A stretch of DNA of 64,000 nt from Chinchilla lanigera (lineage: Eukaryota > Chordata > Mammalia > Rodentia > Chinchillidae): NCBI RefSeq assembly GCF_000276665.1, contig NW_004955480.1:6064812-6128811 (forward strand), in the 5' to 3' direction. Below the pieces are notes generated by a model. It had not been told where the DNA came from. It saw nothing but the letters and a program-made list of their open reading frames with translations, and ran no database searches. Numbering within the stretch: the stretch's first letter is position 1; every line of letters starts with the position of its first letter. The position numbers were made by a program, and so were the translations under genes. Shown in pieces: positions 22,740 to 32,600 of this stretch.

Positions 22740-24360
22740 ATATCTTTCTCTAGGTGCAAATGTATGCATAAAAATATAGAGAGAGGACATGCATTTCTTA
22801 GTTCACTCCACTGCGGCTAAAAGAAGTGTTTCTAAACATCTGAAACACACATACTAAAAGGAAACCTGTAGATTATTCCCAGCTAGAATATGTTTGAAAT
22901 ATTAGATATTGATAAAATTACTGATACTAGTTTGAAATGGGACTATTAGAATCCTCCCTGGTTTTAGCTCACTCTTTTCTGTAAGTACTCAACACCTAAT
23001 AAAACTGCTTCTGGCACCCTGGGCAAATCTGCTGAGGTCTTAGAAAGGCTAAAATCTAGAATCACTGACTTACCTCCTTAATTACTGAACAAAATACAAG
23101 TGCTCACCCGGGAAAAATAAAATGCCCGCCTTTATTAACTAGACAAACACAATAGAAAAATTATGGTTTCTAAGCAATATTTATCTTGCTGTAACTCCTA
23201 GGCAAATTTATTCCTACTAGACAGGAACGGGTAATTGTACTTGATGTAAAATGATAACATTAAAAAAAGATAGATTAAAAATACCAAGGATTAAATTTTG
23301 CCTGTAAAAGGAAGCTAAGGCTAATTAGACACAGTAAACAATAAAAGGAACTTATATTGAGTTATACAACTAAAGTGAGGATTTTCTTTTACGTGATTCT
23401 TGGTTGTACAGTGTATTGTTTCCATTTTATAAATCTAGCCTTTGTGATCAGTATTACAATAATTTTGCCGCTCTGCAGGCTTCATACTATTAGGAAAAAA
23501 AACTCATTCTCTTAACTTTGTTTATACTGCTCAGATCGTTGTTTGGCAATTTAGTCAAATTGGGGGGAAGGGAATGACACAGGGTTCCTTCTAATTTAGT
23601 CAATTCTTCTGACTCTCCTTTAGCCTAATACACCCCATCACCACCCATATAGGCTACAGTGTTTGAGAAATTGTAAAAGCTGGAGATAATTAATTTAGAG
23701 CTTTACATTGGAGTTATCCCAGTTCAAGAGAGATTTCTCTTCTGTTTTCTGTTTTAATTCTTGTTGCCATTTACATTCCATACTGAAATTTAGAGGCAGA
23801 TGCACGTGACATCACAAAGACAGTCTGTTTTTGTTCTTTTTTATGCAGGCTTCTTTCAATTCTGAGGATGCAGGTAGAGCAGGCAATCAAAAATTAACCC
23901 TCTGGGGCCCACAGATGTTTGCACTGCAGAGGTTAGCCATAGTTCAAATGTCTATTTTAATGTACGGTTTCGCCATATGAAAGCCACATCATAAATGCTT
24001 ACGTTAAATATTTTTAATATAAGAAATAAAACACTTCTGCAGGTCTTAGATTCAGATGGATAATGAGATTTTAGAAAGCATCAATAATTTTGCCATTGAG
24101 AAACAAGAAAATAAATCTTATTGTAGGTACATGGTGACATGCATAAACCACACGTGCACGTACGCATATGCACACTCAGATGCTTTGGGAAATGTTAATC
24201 GGTTTGATAAGCTTGCATCTGTGAACCACCTTTTATTCATCAAAGGCATCATAAAATGCTTTACTCTTTTTTCTCTTGAAAGGGATGAGACCATTTAATC
24301 AACCTGCTAGGCGGAATCTCTTGCTAATAAACATAGTTGTGTTGAAAAACATCAGGCAGA
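22740..24360. other. Repeat-poor block without recognised gene
   Basis: No transposable-element family is recognised over about 1.6 kb, which is unusual for this window. The DNA is AT-rich with homeodomain-like taatta and attaga motifs. Short frames (80 codons at most) are not convincing. It could be conserved non-coding sequence. Confidence 0.35.
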
Positions 24361-24632
24361 ATGTGGAAATGGTATGTGCTGGCTTTCAGTGCATTTTAGC
24401 CCCAACTGGACTAAACAATGTTGTCAGCAAATGAAAGGAAGACAAGGGACAGTCGAAGAACACACCATGTGGAAAGAATTGCATTAAGCCCAAGGAACGC
24501 CGTTCCTAAAATACCGCTAAGGCTGAGATATGACAATATAAAATTTAAACAAGGAGAGCAAGAAGATGAACCTAGGTACTGCTGAAATACACCCCTGGCA
24601 CTGTCAAATTTAAACATATATTCAAATAAATG

Positions 24633-24659
24633 AATATATATATATACACATATATATTT

Positions 24660-24693
<34 letters not shown>
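24633..24693. repeat. (TA)n microsatellite, compound
   Basis: A run of tatata with a cacatata interruption, ending in about 15 uninterrupted TA units. A 131-codon minus-strand frame crossing it owes its 'YIYIYIY' stretch to this run. Confidence 0.95.
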
Positions 24694-24694
<1 letters not shown>

Positions 24695-24699
24695 TGAGA

Positions 24700-25500
24700 C
24701 TGCAGGTATATACTTTCATCTTTCCAGGGAAGGTGAAAATTACCCTTGAACAAAAGAAAATAATCATATCCTCGGTCCAGTAATTCATGCCGTGTTCTTC
24801 ATGCAAAATAGCAGAGGTATATTAGGATAGAATTGCTAGAATTAACCTTCCTTTGCTCCTTTGGTTTTTAAGAGGGCAAGATCAAAGACCTGCTCCCATA
24901 AAATCCATTAAAATAAAAATAGAAATTGCTGGGGGCTTCAAGGAAAATGACCTACTCCCTTTTAGTACAAAACACTAAAGAACTGTCAGAAAGAATTTCT
25001 CTTTATTTAGATCTTTTTAAATATACTACCTATAATTCTAATGAGAAGTAAGTTGGTTGATTGGGGGTTTCAAATGGAGGAAAATTAAAAGGAAAGAATT
25101 GGAGTTTTAAGTAGGCCTTTCTGAGCTGATAGATAAGGCCGTGCAGTGTGTATGTACCATTTTGAAAAAACTGGACTGACCCCAAGACCTGGCTGTCTTT
25201 GCTGAGACCTATCACTGCGCTTACTTATTCCTGTGCATTATCCTGTGATGGCCCCACGGAGATGATCGTCTTTCAGCACCATCTGCTACTAGAAAAAACG
25301 AGAACACACACTACACCTGTTACAAGCTTCCCCACAACCTAACCCTTCTTTTCTCTAGGCAAAATGGCAAATAATATAAGCAACAACCAGGAATCCAACG
25401 GCTGACAGGAAAGACGGATTCCAATCCTGGCACATTTTAATCAAGTTTTAACTGGTATTGAAACTGAGTAATTTGACCACCTAAAGTAATCTATAGGGCA
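24700..25500. other. No recognised gene or repeat
   Basis: AT-rich DNA with no familiar repeat. It contains ttcagcacc at 25274-25282, a left half of an NRSE/REST site without its right half. Confidence 0.35.
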
Positions 25501-25515
25501 TGTCAGTGCTACACA

Positions 25516-25516
<1 letters not shown>

Positions 25517-25555
<39 letters not shown>
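25517..25555. repeat. (CA)n microsatellite
   Basis: About 19 CA units. Confidence 0.97.
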
Positions 25556-25557
<2 letters not shown>

Positions 25558-25714
25558 CACATGGCCAACTGGTTATCCAAAGATCATCTTGGGCTTTTCA
25601 TTCTACTGATGTACTTTTTTCCAGAAAAAACCGTCTGGCACAATTATCTTGTGATCAACAGACTAAGAAATCACAGCACTTGTCTGACTTCAACATTCCT
25701 CAGGTTTATCTGCA

Positions 25715-25790
25715 TTAATTCAATAAATATTTATTGCATCCCTACTAAGGCCAGCCACTATTCTGGGCATGGAAGAAAACAATTTTCACT
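25715..25790 (-). mobile_element. L2 tail fragment, antisense
   Basis: The string 'ttaattcaataaatattta' ttgcatccctactaaggcc with 'actattctgggcatgg' is the reverse complement of an L2 3' end. Confidence 0.7.
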
Positions 25791-25799
25791 TTACACCAG

Positions 25800-27026
25800 G
25801 GCAGCAGTATTCATATGTCTCCATTATACTCAGCTTCTCGGCATCTTATTGTTCAGATCTTTGCATGCCTCCATTCCTACCCGATGAGGACAACCTAGAG
25901 GCAACGTTGACCTCAAGCCAACTTTCTAAGAGCTCCTCAGAGGCAGTTTATTTCTTAAACACCTCCAGAGGGTACTCTTGCATATACAGTTTCATGAAAA
26001 ATATATTGAAGAGAGATTTCCTGACTTCCTCTTCCAGGAAAAAAAAATATCTGGTGCAAAACATGTTTTGTTTTTCAGCCTGCTGTTTTATCACAGGCTA
26101 CTGTCTTTATTTAATAAACAATGGATCACACAGAGACATATATATGGACACCAATTAAATCCCCAATGTTGTATTAAAAGCTTAGGAAGAATAGAGAGGG
26201 TTTTAATATTAGAAACAATTAAAACTTTCAGAAACCTATTCTAATCTAGATGCTATAAGATATATCTTGTTAGAGATGCACAAGGATTCTCAATCTTTTC
26301 TGGAAAACATATTTCACCTGAAGCAGTAAGAGAGGAACTGTGATCTCACGGTTACTCTGTGTTTGCAAATTCTCAACACAAAGACCTAATACATGACTGG
26401 GATGATAAATATGCCAATTACTCTGATGTAATCAGAGCACATGTATTCAAAAGTCACTCCATACCCCTATATAGCTATAATTACTATATGTTGATTCTTA
26501 AAGTATATTTTAAAATTAAAATAAGTATGTGTATGAGAGACAGAAAGATAGGCAGCCTATTTAATCCATTCATAATATAGGCTTACATAATTGCTTTGTG
26601 GAATAATACTATTTCAAACTGCCATACCATGGTTATATACATTACAAAGAAATATTAGTGAATTCCTCAGCTCACAATTAGAATTTTATCTTACAAAAAG
26701 TGTAGCTGCCTTTTGAATAGGCAGCCTGTGCTTGCTACAGCCCCACATATTCTAAAATTGAATAGGTAACCTTAAGAACAAATGACTATCTTATCTATTA
26801 ATTCAATATGTTAATCTTTTACATTCCTATTTCCATATATGAACTTTGGAGCAGAGGCTGTAGAATGGTCTTATACACTGATAAATCTAAATTAATAGCC
26901 ATTGCACAGGAAACAGAGCGAGGCATTGTGAGGGGCAGCCCAATAAAGATATTTGCTGAATGCATGGCAGTGGTCAAAAAGTGCATAAATTATACTGCAT
27001 TAGGAAGGGAAGAGATAGTATGAAAA
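25800..27026. other. No recognised gene
   Basis: Several overlapping plus-strand frames of 60-130 codons lie here. They have no start context or family resemblance and their composition matches random AT-rich DNA. A short L2/MIR-like tail (caataaagatatttgctgaatgc) lies near 26940. Confidence 0.4.
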
Positions 27027-27027
27027 A

Positions 27028-27033
27028 TGCCGC
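27028..27033. repeat. Target-site duplication, left (tgccgc)
   Basis: tgccgc recurs at 27484-27489 on the other side of the LTR. The match extends to atgccgca over eight bases. Confidence 0.75.
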
Positions 27034-27483
27034 AGAACTATAACATAAGCCAGCAGGGCATCTTCACCGTTGTTATGTATAATAGATTCAGCTCAGGTCA
27101 CTACCAAAGACAGACACCTCTGGAAGTAAGGAAAAGTGCAAAGTAACTGCACCGTAGTTACAACAAAGGACAAGATGGCGGGGGGGTCTGTGTGTAACAG
27201 GAATAAGGAGACTGCCCCCACATATGAGGTCAAAATTACTGCACCCACTTCATCCAGGCAGGAGATGTGCAGAAGTATACTTTCCAGACCTCATGAATCC
27301 GCACTGATGAGGAGATACTGTCGCAGAGACAGGAAATTATCCCTGAAGGAAGTACAAAGTGGGAAAAGCCGCAAGATGCATGTACTACATGTGCTGCTTT
27401 CTTTCCTTTGAATCAATCCTGTTTCCTTTATTTGCTAAACATGGATCTCAGAGCCTTTGAACCTCTTCATGGTTACCCCAACA
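27034..27483 (+). mobile_element. Solo LTR of an endogenous retrovirus, 450 bp
   Basis: Flanked by a 6-bp target duplication (tgccgc) and ending in CCCCAACA. The expected TG start reads AG, one substitution away. Typical LTR order: an early GC-richer region with caagatggcgg, then 'tttcctttgaatcaatcctg' (a decayed AATAAA), then a U5-like 'gaacctcttcatggttaccc'. No internal viral sequence is present, so it arose by LTR-LTR recombination. The 91-codon frame at 27136-27411 lies wholly inside it and is not a gene. Family not named. Confidence 0.75.
27170..27182 (+). promoter_or_regulatory. YY1-type motif in the LTR
   Basis: acaagatggcggg contains the YY1 core (AAGATGGCGG) intact. YY1 sites are common in retroviral LTR promoters. 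Occupancy is unknown. Confidence 0.55.
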
Positions 27484-27489
27484 TGCCGC
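27484..27489. repeat. Target-site duplication, right (tgccgc)
   Basis: Partner of 27028-27033. Confidence 0.75.
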
Positions 27490-27659
27490 ACTAGGTGAAG
27501 AAGGGTAAAAAAGGTCATAGGGAGGTCATGATCAAAAATAGATCAGGCTCACTCCCTTTGGTTCTGATATGTTTGCAGATTGTAAAGGGACATGGTACAA
27601 ATAACCAAAGCCTGCTTGACTGAGCTGAGGCTCACTACCTTGATAAGAGCATAATGAAG

Positions 27660-27800
27660 AGGAAAACAGACTCAGGACTCACGTGGCCCAGGTTTAAAAT
27701 CCAACTTGAACACATTTTAGCGGTGTGATCTTTGACAAGTTACCTAATCTTCTTGAGTCTTACTACTTTAGTCACCAAGATAAACATGGTGATAATGCCC
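27660..27800 (+). mobile_element. MIR SINE, sense
   Basis: 'gactcaggactcacgtggcc', 'aggtttaaaatccaacttga', 'gcggtgtgatctttgacaag', 'ttacctaatcttcttgagtc' and agataaacatggtgataatg follow MIR order. Confidence 0.85.
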
Positions 27801-27839
27801 CTGTCAGGTCAGGAGATGTTTAGAACTGGGCTTAGAAGG

Positions 27840-29520
27840 CTGTGCTAGCCATGAGCCATGTAATCTTTGTTTATGGGTTAAAAAGACAAGTTTTATGGAG
27901 GGCTTCTACATAGTTGATACTATAAATCCTCACAAGTCCTCATTGGTATTAGAGATACTTCCTGTATCAGACAAGGAATTCAAGGCCCAGAAAGGTTAAG
28001 AAATTTTTGCAATGTCACAAGCATTTATAAAGAGATTCATTACCTATTTTTATGATCAAGGGCAAGAAGCATAAAACTTGTGCACAGTTGCAGACTTGGA
28101 TATCACAAAACTTCATCCAGACACTGCTCATCTGAAGGCAAAGTTCTCACTTCCCTGTGTTTCCTCCAAGGACAGGCTTTATCAACCAGTGGCTATCACA
28201 CTTGCACTAACCATGGTCCTACACAGATAGGATGCTGCTGACAATAGGATAGTTTGAACTAGATTTCTTGACAAAGAGACTGTTTATAAAAATGAAGGTG
28301 TGTAAAAACCAGGGGGATCGTTCAATAACCTGGAGTTGACTGCAGTAAACCCACTGTCAACAATCCTGGTTCCAAACAGATAAGCAGAGGGTGTGATCCT
28401 GGGAATCTGTCAAGATGAAGAAGCCACATAAATCAGGCCCTGAGGTTAAGCCCTTCCTGAGAGACCAGGACCTTCAGTCCAAACACACTTAGCCTGAGAA
28501 ACTTTAAAAAGAAAGTAAAATTACTGTAGCCTCTTTCTGTCTTACCATTTCCAGCAGGGACCTGTTACGTGGCCCAACTAGAAGACACATCATGCATGTT
28601 GATGTTGCCCCTGGGAATCATTCCCAAGACACAGAACAGGTCAAAAGAAAATGGAAGGAATGTCAAGAAAAGCTAATAGGAGATATCCTGAAAAGAACAT
28701 TATGAAAAGTTTCTCTTGCCTTCTTCAGAATCAATGGATACACTGGTTTCTGCACTCCTGGAGACCTAGCCAGGTGTCTAGAGAGTACAGGACCTGCTCC
28801 GTGTTGCAGGTGTGTTGTGGCCACATGTCAGATAGGCTTCAGCTCAAGAGTACATTGGCCATGTGATCTCAGTCACCATACGTGGGATGAAAGAGTAAAA
28901 AGAAGAGGAGATAATTGCACAGTGGGTGTGGATGCTGCCCATAATGAGTCCCAGTGGAAATGCACCTTCCAGCTCCACTCCAGGGTGGTCCACCCCAGGA
29001 AATAGTGATCTCAAGCATGCATCAAGGATGATGATTCTCAGGAAAGAAGAAAATACCCTTGGGGCTGACACTCAGAAATGTCAAGACAGATTCAAATTGT
29101 TAACCTTTTTATTTCTGCATTTTAAAGTGTTTTTGTCAAGCCATTTAAATGCTGTCTACCTGCCCCCCTGAAAATGTGTTCTACAAATTCATTATGTCTC
29201 TGGCTAAAGAAGCTTTTTTTCTTGTGATCTCAAATTTGTAACCCTTTCCACGGGCCTCTTTTTCTTCCCTTCTAGGAATAACAAAGAAAGAGGGTACAGA
29301 AAACTGTCCCCAGCACATTTGTTAACTTATTCTTTTGCTCACCCTTCATCCACCAACAATTTTATCAAATGCTTCCTGGATGTAAAAACAATAATCAGGC
29401 TTCTTTTTACAAAATTCTTGTATTTTTATCTTGATTGATATTCACAAAGCTCCTCATGAAATCAGTGTGGCAAATATTAATATCCCTCTATAACACACAC
29501 AGAGAAAGAGCCTGAAACAA
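27840..29520. other. Unassigned sequence
   Basis: No gene recognised. The part 28240-28430 (gtttataaaaatgaaggtg...aaccagggggatcg) has the feel of an old interspersed repeat I cannot name. An antisense MIR-like patch (cctcacaagtcctcattggt ... 'caaggcccagaaaggttaag') lies at about 27925-28020. Confidence 0.35.
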
Positions 29521-29534
29521 TTAAATATATTGTG

Positions 29535-29940
29535 GCTTCACCCAGAAGACCCTACCACGGCCTCCCAGGCTCTACGTGACCCCGCAGGAGCTACCTTTCC
29601 AGCCCCATCACACACCATTCACCCCTCACACTGAGCTCTGGACCCTGCTTGTGCTTCTTCAGAGCATTTATTAGTATCTGATATCATCTTACATGTTTAA
29701 TTATTTGTTCTTGTCTGTTATTTCTCTTGTTCCCTAGACTATGACTTTCTGTAGACCACTTCTGCATCCTGGGGGCCTACACTTATATGTGATAAAATTT
29801 CTAGCTGATTGGTTATATAATTCTTGCAAAAATATCTTTCTCTTCTATCTTGTAAGCTCTGTGAGAAAATGAGCACTGCCTATTTTGTTTACTGTTATGA
29901 TATGTAGATGAGGTGCTGAGGTGCTTAAGAAATGTTTTAC
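29535..29940 (+). mobile_element. L2 LINE 3' end, sense
   Basis: L2 order in two blocks. 29535-29760 holds gaccctaccacggcctccca, 'ctgtgct/cttcagagcatttat' and ttgttccctagactatgact. 29845-29940 holds 'tgtaagctctgtgagaaaat', gagcactgcctattttgttt and 'gaggtgcttaagaaatgttt'. Confidence 0.8.
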
Positions 29941-29946
29941 TAAAAG

Positions 29947-30096
29947 AAAAAGGAAGAAAGCAAGGAAAGGAGGGATGGAGGGATGGAGAGGGAGGGAGGG
30001 AGGAAAGGAGAAAGGAAGGAAGGAAGGGGAAGGGAAGGGAAGGGAAGGGAAGGGAAGGGAAGGGAAAGGAAAGGAGAGAGGGAGGGAGAAAATTAA
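29947..30096. repeat. Purine-rich (GGGAA)n / GGAGG tract
   Basis: About 150 bases of almost pure G and A on the plus strand, with a core of about ten tandem gggaa units at 30027-30066. It is the likely decayed tail of the adjoining L2. Two lysine/glutamate/glycine frames crossing it are low-complexity artefacts. Confidence 0.95.
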
Positions 30097-30119
30097 GGAG
30101 GGAAGTAGAGAAGAGCCTG

Positions 30120-30295
30120 AATTACTTTACCGTGAATATGGGCTAGGTACTCTGCTAAGCCATTTATATTCTTGCATTATTTGGTTTCCAATTATTGTTT
30201 TGCAAATGAAGAAACTGAGGCAAGAGGTGATTACATAATTTGTTCAGTTGGCACAGGGAGCAAGTATAGAATAATGTCTCCATGTTCCAGGCCGT
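30120..30295 (-). mobile_element. MIR SINE, antisense
   Basis: 'gggctaggtactctgctaag', ccatttatattcttgcatta, 'ttgcaaatgaagaaactgag', gcaagaggtgattacata, ttggcacagggagcaagt. Confidence 0.8.
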
Positions 30296-30299
30296 GCTC

Positions 30300-30690
30300 C
30301 TTCCAAATACATCACACCATGTCTGAGCACACTTACCCATTGCATTCCCAAGGAGGAGGAAAGAGGAGAGAGAGCTACAGGAAGACAGCTATAGGTCAGT
30401 GTGAAAAAGAAACTTCTCTTGGTAAGGGCTGTTCAAGGCTAGAGGGAGCTGCCCCAAGAAGTAACAGACCACCATGTAAAATGAAGAGCTGGCAGGTAAG
30501 GGCTGGGCATCATATAAAGAAGGGGAAGATGAGCAAACCAGGAACTGTTCAGTTCATGAGGATACTCTCCAAAGGCACATTTTTCCACCATCAGAAAAGA
30601 GAACTACAAAATATGGAAAGGGGAAAATTGGAATTAATGCTATGGTGTCAAGCGCACTTGCCACAGGGTTTATAATTTCTTAACAGTAAT
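30300..30690. other. Unassigned; holds a chance open frame
   Basis: The longest part of a 167-codon plus-strand frame (30172-30675) lies here. It starts inside the MIR above, shows no conserved motif and is unlikely to be a gene. Confidence 0.4.
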
Positions 30691-30706
30691 TAAACAAGAT
30701 TCTTTG

Positions 30707-30783
30707 GGGCTGGAGATTTAGCTCAGTGGCAAAGTGCCTGCCTGGCAAGCGCAAGGTCGTGAGTTCAGTTCCTGGTACCGGAG

Positions 30784-30813
<30 letters not shown>
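30707..30813 (+). mobile_element. ID SINE with 15-bp target duplication
   Basis: ggggctggagatttagctca body with A box (tagctcagtgg) and B box (gttcagttcct), then a caaaacaaac tail. The duplication aaacaagattctttg is perfect at 30692-30706 and 30814-30828, which marks a young insertion. Confidence 0.95.
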
Positions 30814-30816
<3 letters not shown>

Positions 30817-30949
30817 CAAGATTCTTTGTACTACTGACATATTTCGGTCTAGTATTATTTCTAAATAAAGTATAAGAGAGAAAGGTAGGCAGCAAGTTCC
30901 ATTCTCTGTGGGTATGCAAGCGTGAGCCAGTCCAGAATATCTAAACCTT

Positions 30950-31094
30950 TCAAGCTCATATCAATTGCACATGAGTGTCTTGTTAAAGTGCAGATTCTGA
31001 TTCAGTGAGTTTGGGACCAGTCCGAGATTCTCCATTTCTAACAAACTGCCAAGCAGAGATGATGCTGCTGACCCAAAGACCAAACACTGACTGG
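30950..31094 (+). mobile_element. MER5-type hAT-Charlie fragment
   Basis: 'gtcttgttaaagtgcagatt', ctgattcagtgagtttggga, 'gattctccatttctaacaaa', 'gatgatgctgctgaccc' follow the MER5A order. The terminal inverted repeat is decayed. Confidence 0.85.
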
Positions 31095-31139
31095 TAAAGA
31101 ATAGAAAAGCCGCGCAAGTATTAATAAAAACCTAATTAC

Positions 31140-31275
31140 CACTTAGAAAGCAACTAATATTGACAGGCACTGTAGTGAGTGTTTAATGTGCATAATCTCT
31201 AATCCTTTTCCACAGACGGATGTGGGTCAGACAACAGAACGCAAATAACTTACCCAAACCAGAATGACAAAAGCA
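31140..31275 (-). mobile_element. MIR SINE, antisense
   Basis: 'gacaggcactgtagtgagtg', 'aatctctaatccttttccac' and acgcaaataacttacccaaac follow antisense MIR. Confidence 0.7.
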
Positions 31276-31289
31276 GCAGTGCACAACCA

Positions 31290-31470
31290 GGCATGGGAGT
31301 TGGGCAGACTTTGGTTATAATTCCAGATCAATTACTTACTCCTCATATAGTTCTAGGAAGTTAGCAATATCGTATTCTTCACTTTTCTGTGATTAGATTG
31401 TTGTGAGACATAAATGAAATATTGACTGTAAGTTGCCTAATACAGGGCCTTCATAGCAAATCTTAATGAG
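31290..31470 (+). mobile_element. MIR SINE, sense
   Basis: 'gagttgggcagactttggtt', ataattccagatcaattacttac, gattgttgtgagacataaatg and 'ctaatacagggccttcatag' follow sense MIR. It sits back to back with the antisense copy. Confidence 0.8.
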
Positions 31471-31479
31471 CAGGACTCA

Positions 31480-32600
31480 TGGGGTCCTTCCCAGTGCACT
31501 GTATATCAAACACTGTCTTTTAACAGATAATCTTTGAAGTTCCTTGCACCCTGATCAGGAAAATCCTGTCATCTCAGAAAGAGGTGTTTTGAAGACTATG
31601 CCTCCACAAAGGGAGCCTCAAAGAAAAATAACGTCCATAGATGGCTAAGGTGAATGAAAGATGATCCTGGCAAGAGCAAGAGAATCAAGATACACCGCCC
31701 AGATTTGGGCAGACAGGGACTGCTGAAGGTGAAGAGATCACTTGGTTGGAGCACAGGAATCACGCAACCAAAAGAAACCGGCGATGCGTGTGCATTGCTA
31801 GGGCTGTCACAGCCAGTTGCTAGAGTGCTCCACGAGCAAGTCTGAGGCGTGTAGCTAGCTTTCTTCTGTAGGTGGCCCAGACAGTCTTGTTGCAAGACAA
31901 ATATCTGCTTATTGAACAAATCCTCTTAAACTGTCTGAACAGTAACAGACTGCAGCTTGGAAATCCAGATTACAAATCGTAACACTTCCTGAGAGTATCT
32001 CTGATGACTGAAGTCATCTGTGTGCGCAATTTTCTTGCAGAAACAGTGTGAGGGGGCTAACACAGGACACCTCAGCAACAGGAAAAGCCTGGTTAATTAA
32101 ACAAACCTGGTCTAAATAAGTTGTTCAACTGCCACTGTTTTCCATTGCATGGCTTTTCATTACCCTCTTAGCCATTTCATAGAGGAGTGCATTCTCTTTA
32201 AAAGCATCTACATTTATTCCCGGGCCCCTCAGAACACAGTGATCTATTGCCTGTAGTGATGGATGCCTGAATCTCTTATTTTTTTTGCTCTTTGGGTAAA
32301 CCACTTCCCATGCTGCTCATACTTCTTCAGGATTATTTAATTCCTACGTTCGATCTTTTCACTTTGGAAAGTCTCACTATCACTTACTCAGATGTAAGCT
32401 GTGTGTCTGCAATCCTTTACGCATTGCCTGTCTCCACCTGCTCTCCTTGGATGTAAATTGGCTGAATGTTGAGAGAGAAATTGTTCTTTGTTGCTCTGGT
32501 TCATCCTTCAGTGAACATACCCCAAGAACACTTGCTCCCAAACTATTTCTGCTTGCCAACCAGCAGCCAGCCAGCAACCCACCCACCCACCTGATGGTTG
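31480..32600. other. Unassigned, with scattered CpG and a 16-bp palindrome
   Basis: No family recognised. 31660-31860 carries more CpG than its surroundings. A perfect palindrome gatgactgaagtcatc lies at 32003-32018. Overlapping frames of 63-107 codons are not convincing. Confidence 0.35.

Noticed and set aside
24411..24806. 131-codon minus-strand frame with a hydrophobic tyrosine/isoleucine run
   Set aside because: The run is the (TA)n microsatellite read in frame.
25274..25282. ttcagcacc, left half of an NRSE/REST site (another near 56866)
   Set aside because: The right half is absent at both places.
27136..27411. 91-codon plus-strand frame
   Set aside because: Contained in the solo LTR at 27034-27483.
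30172..30675. 167-codon plus-strand frame
   Set aside because: Starts inside an antisense MIR and shows no conserved motif or splice context.
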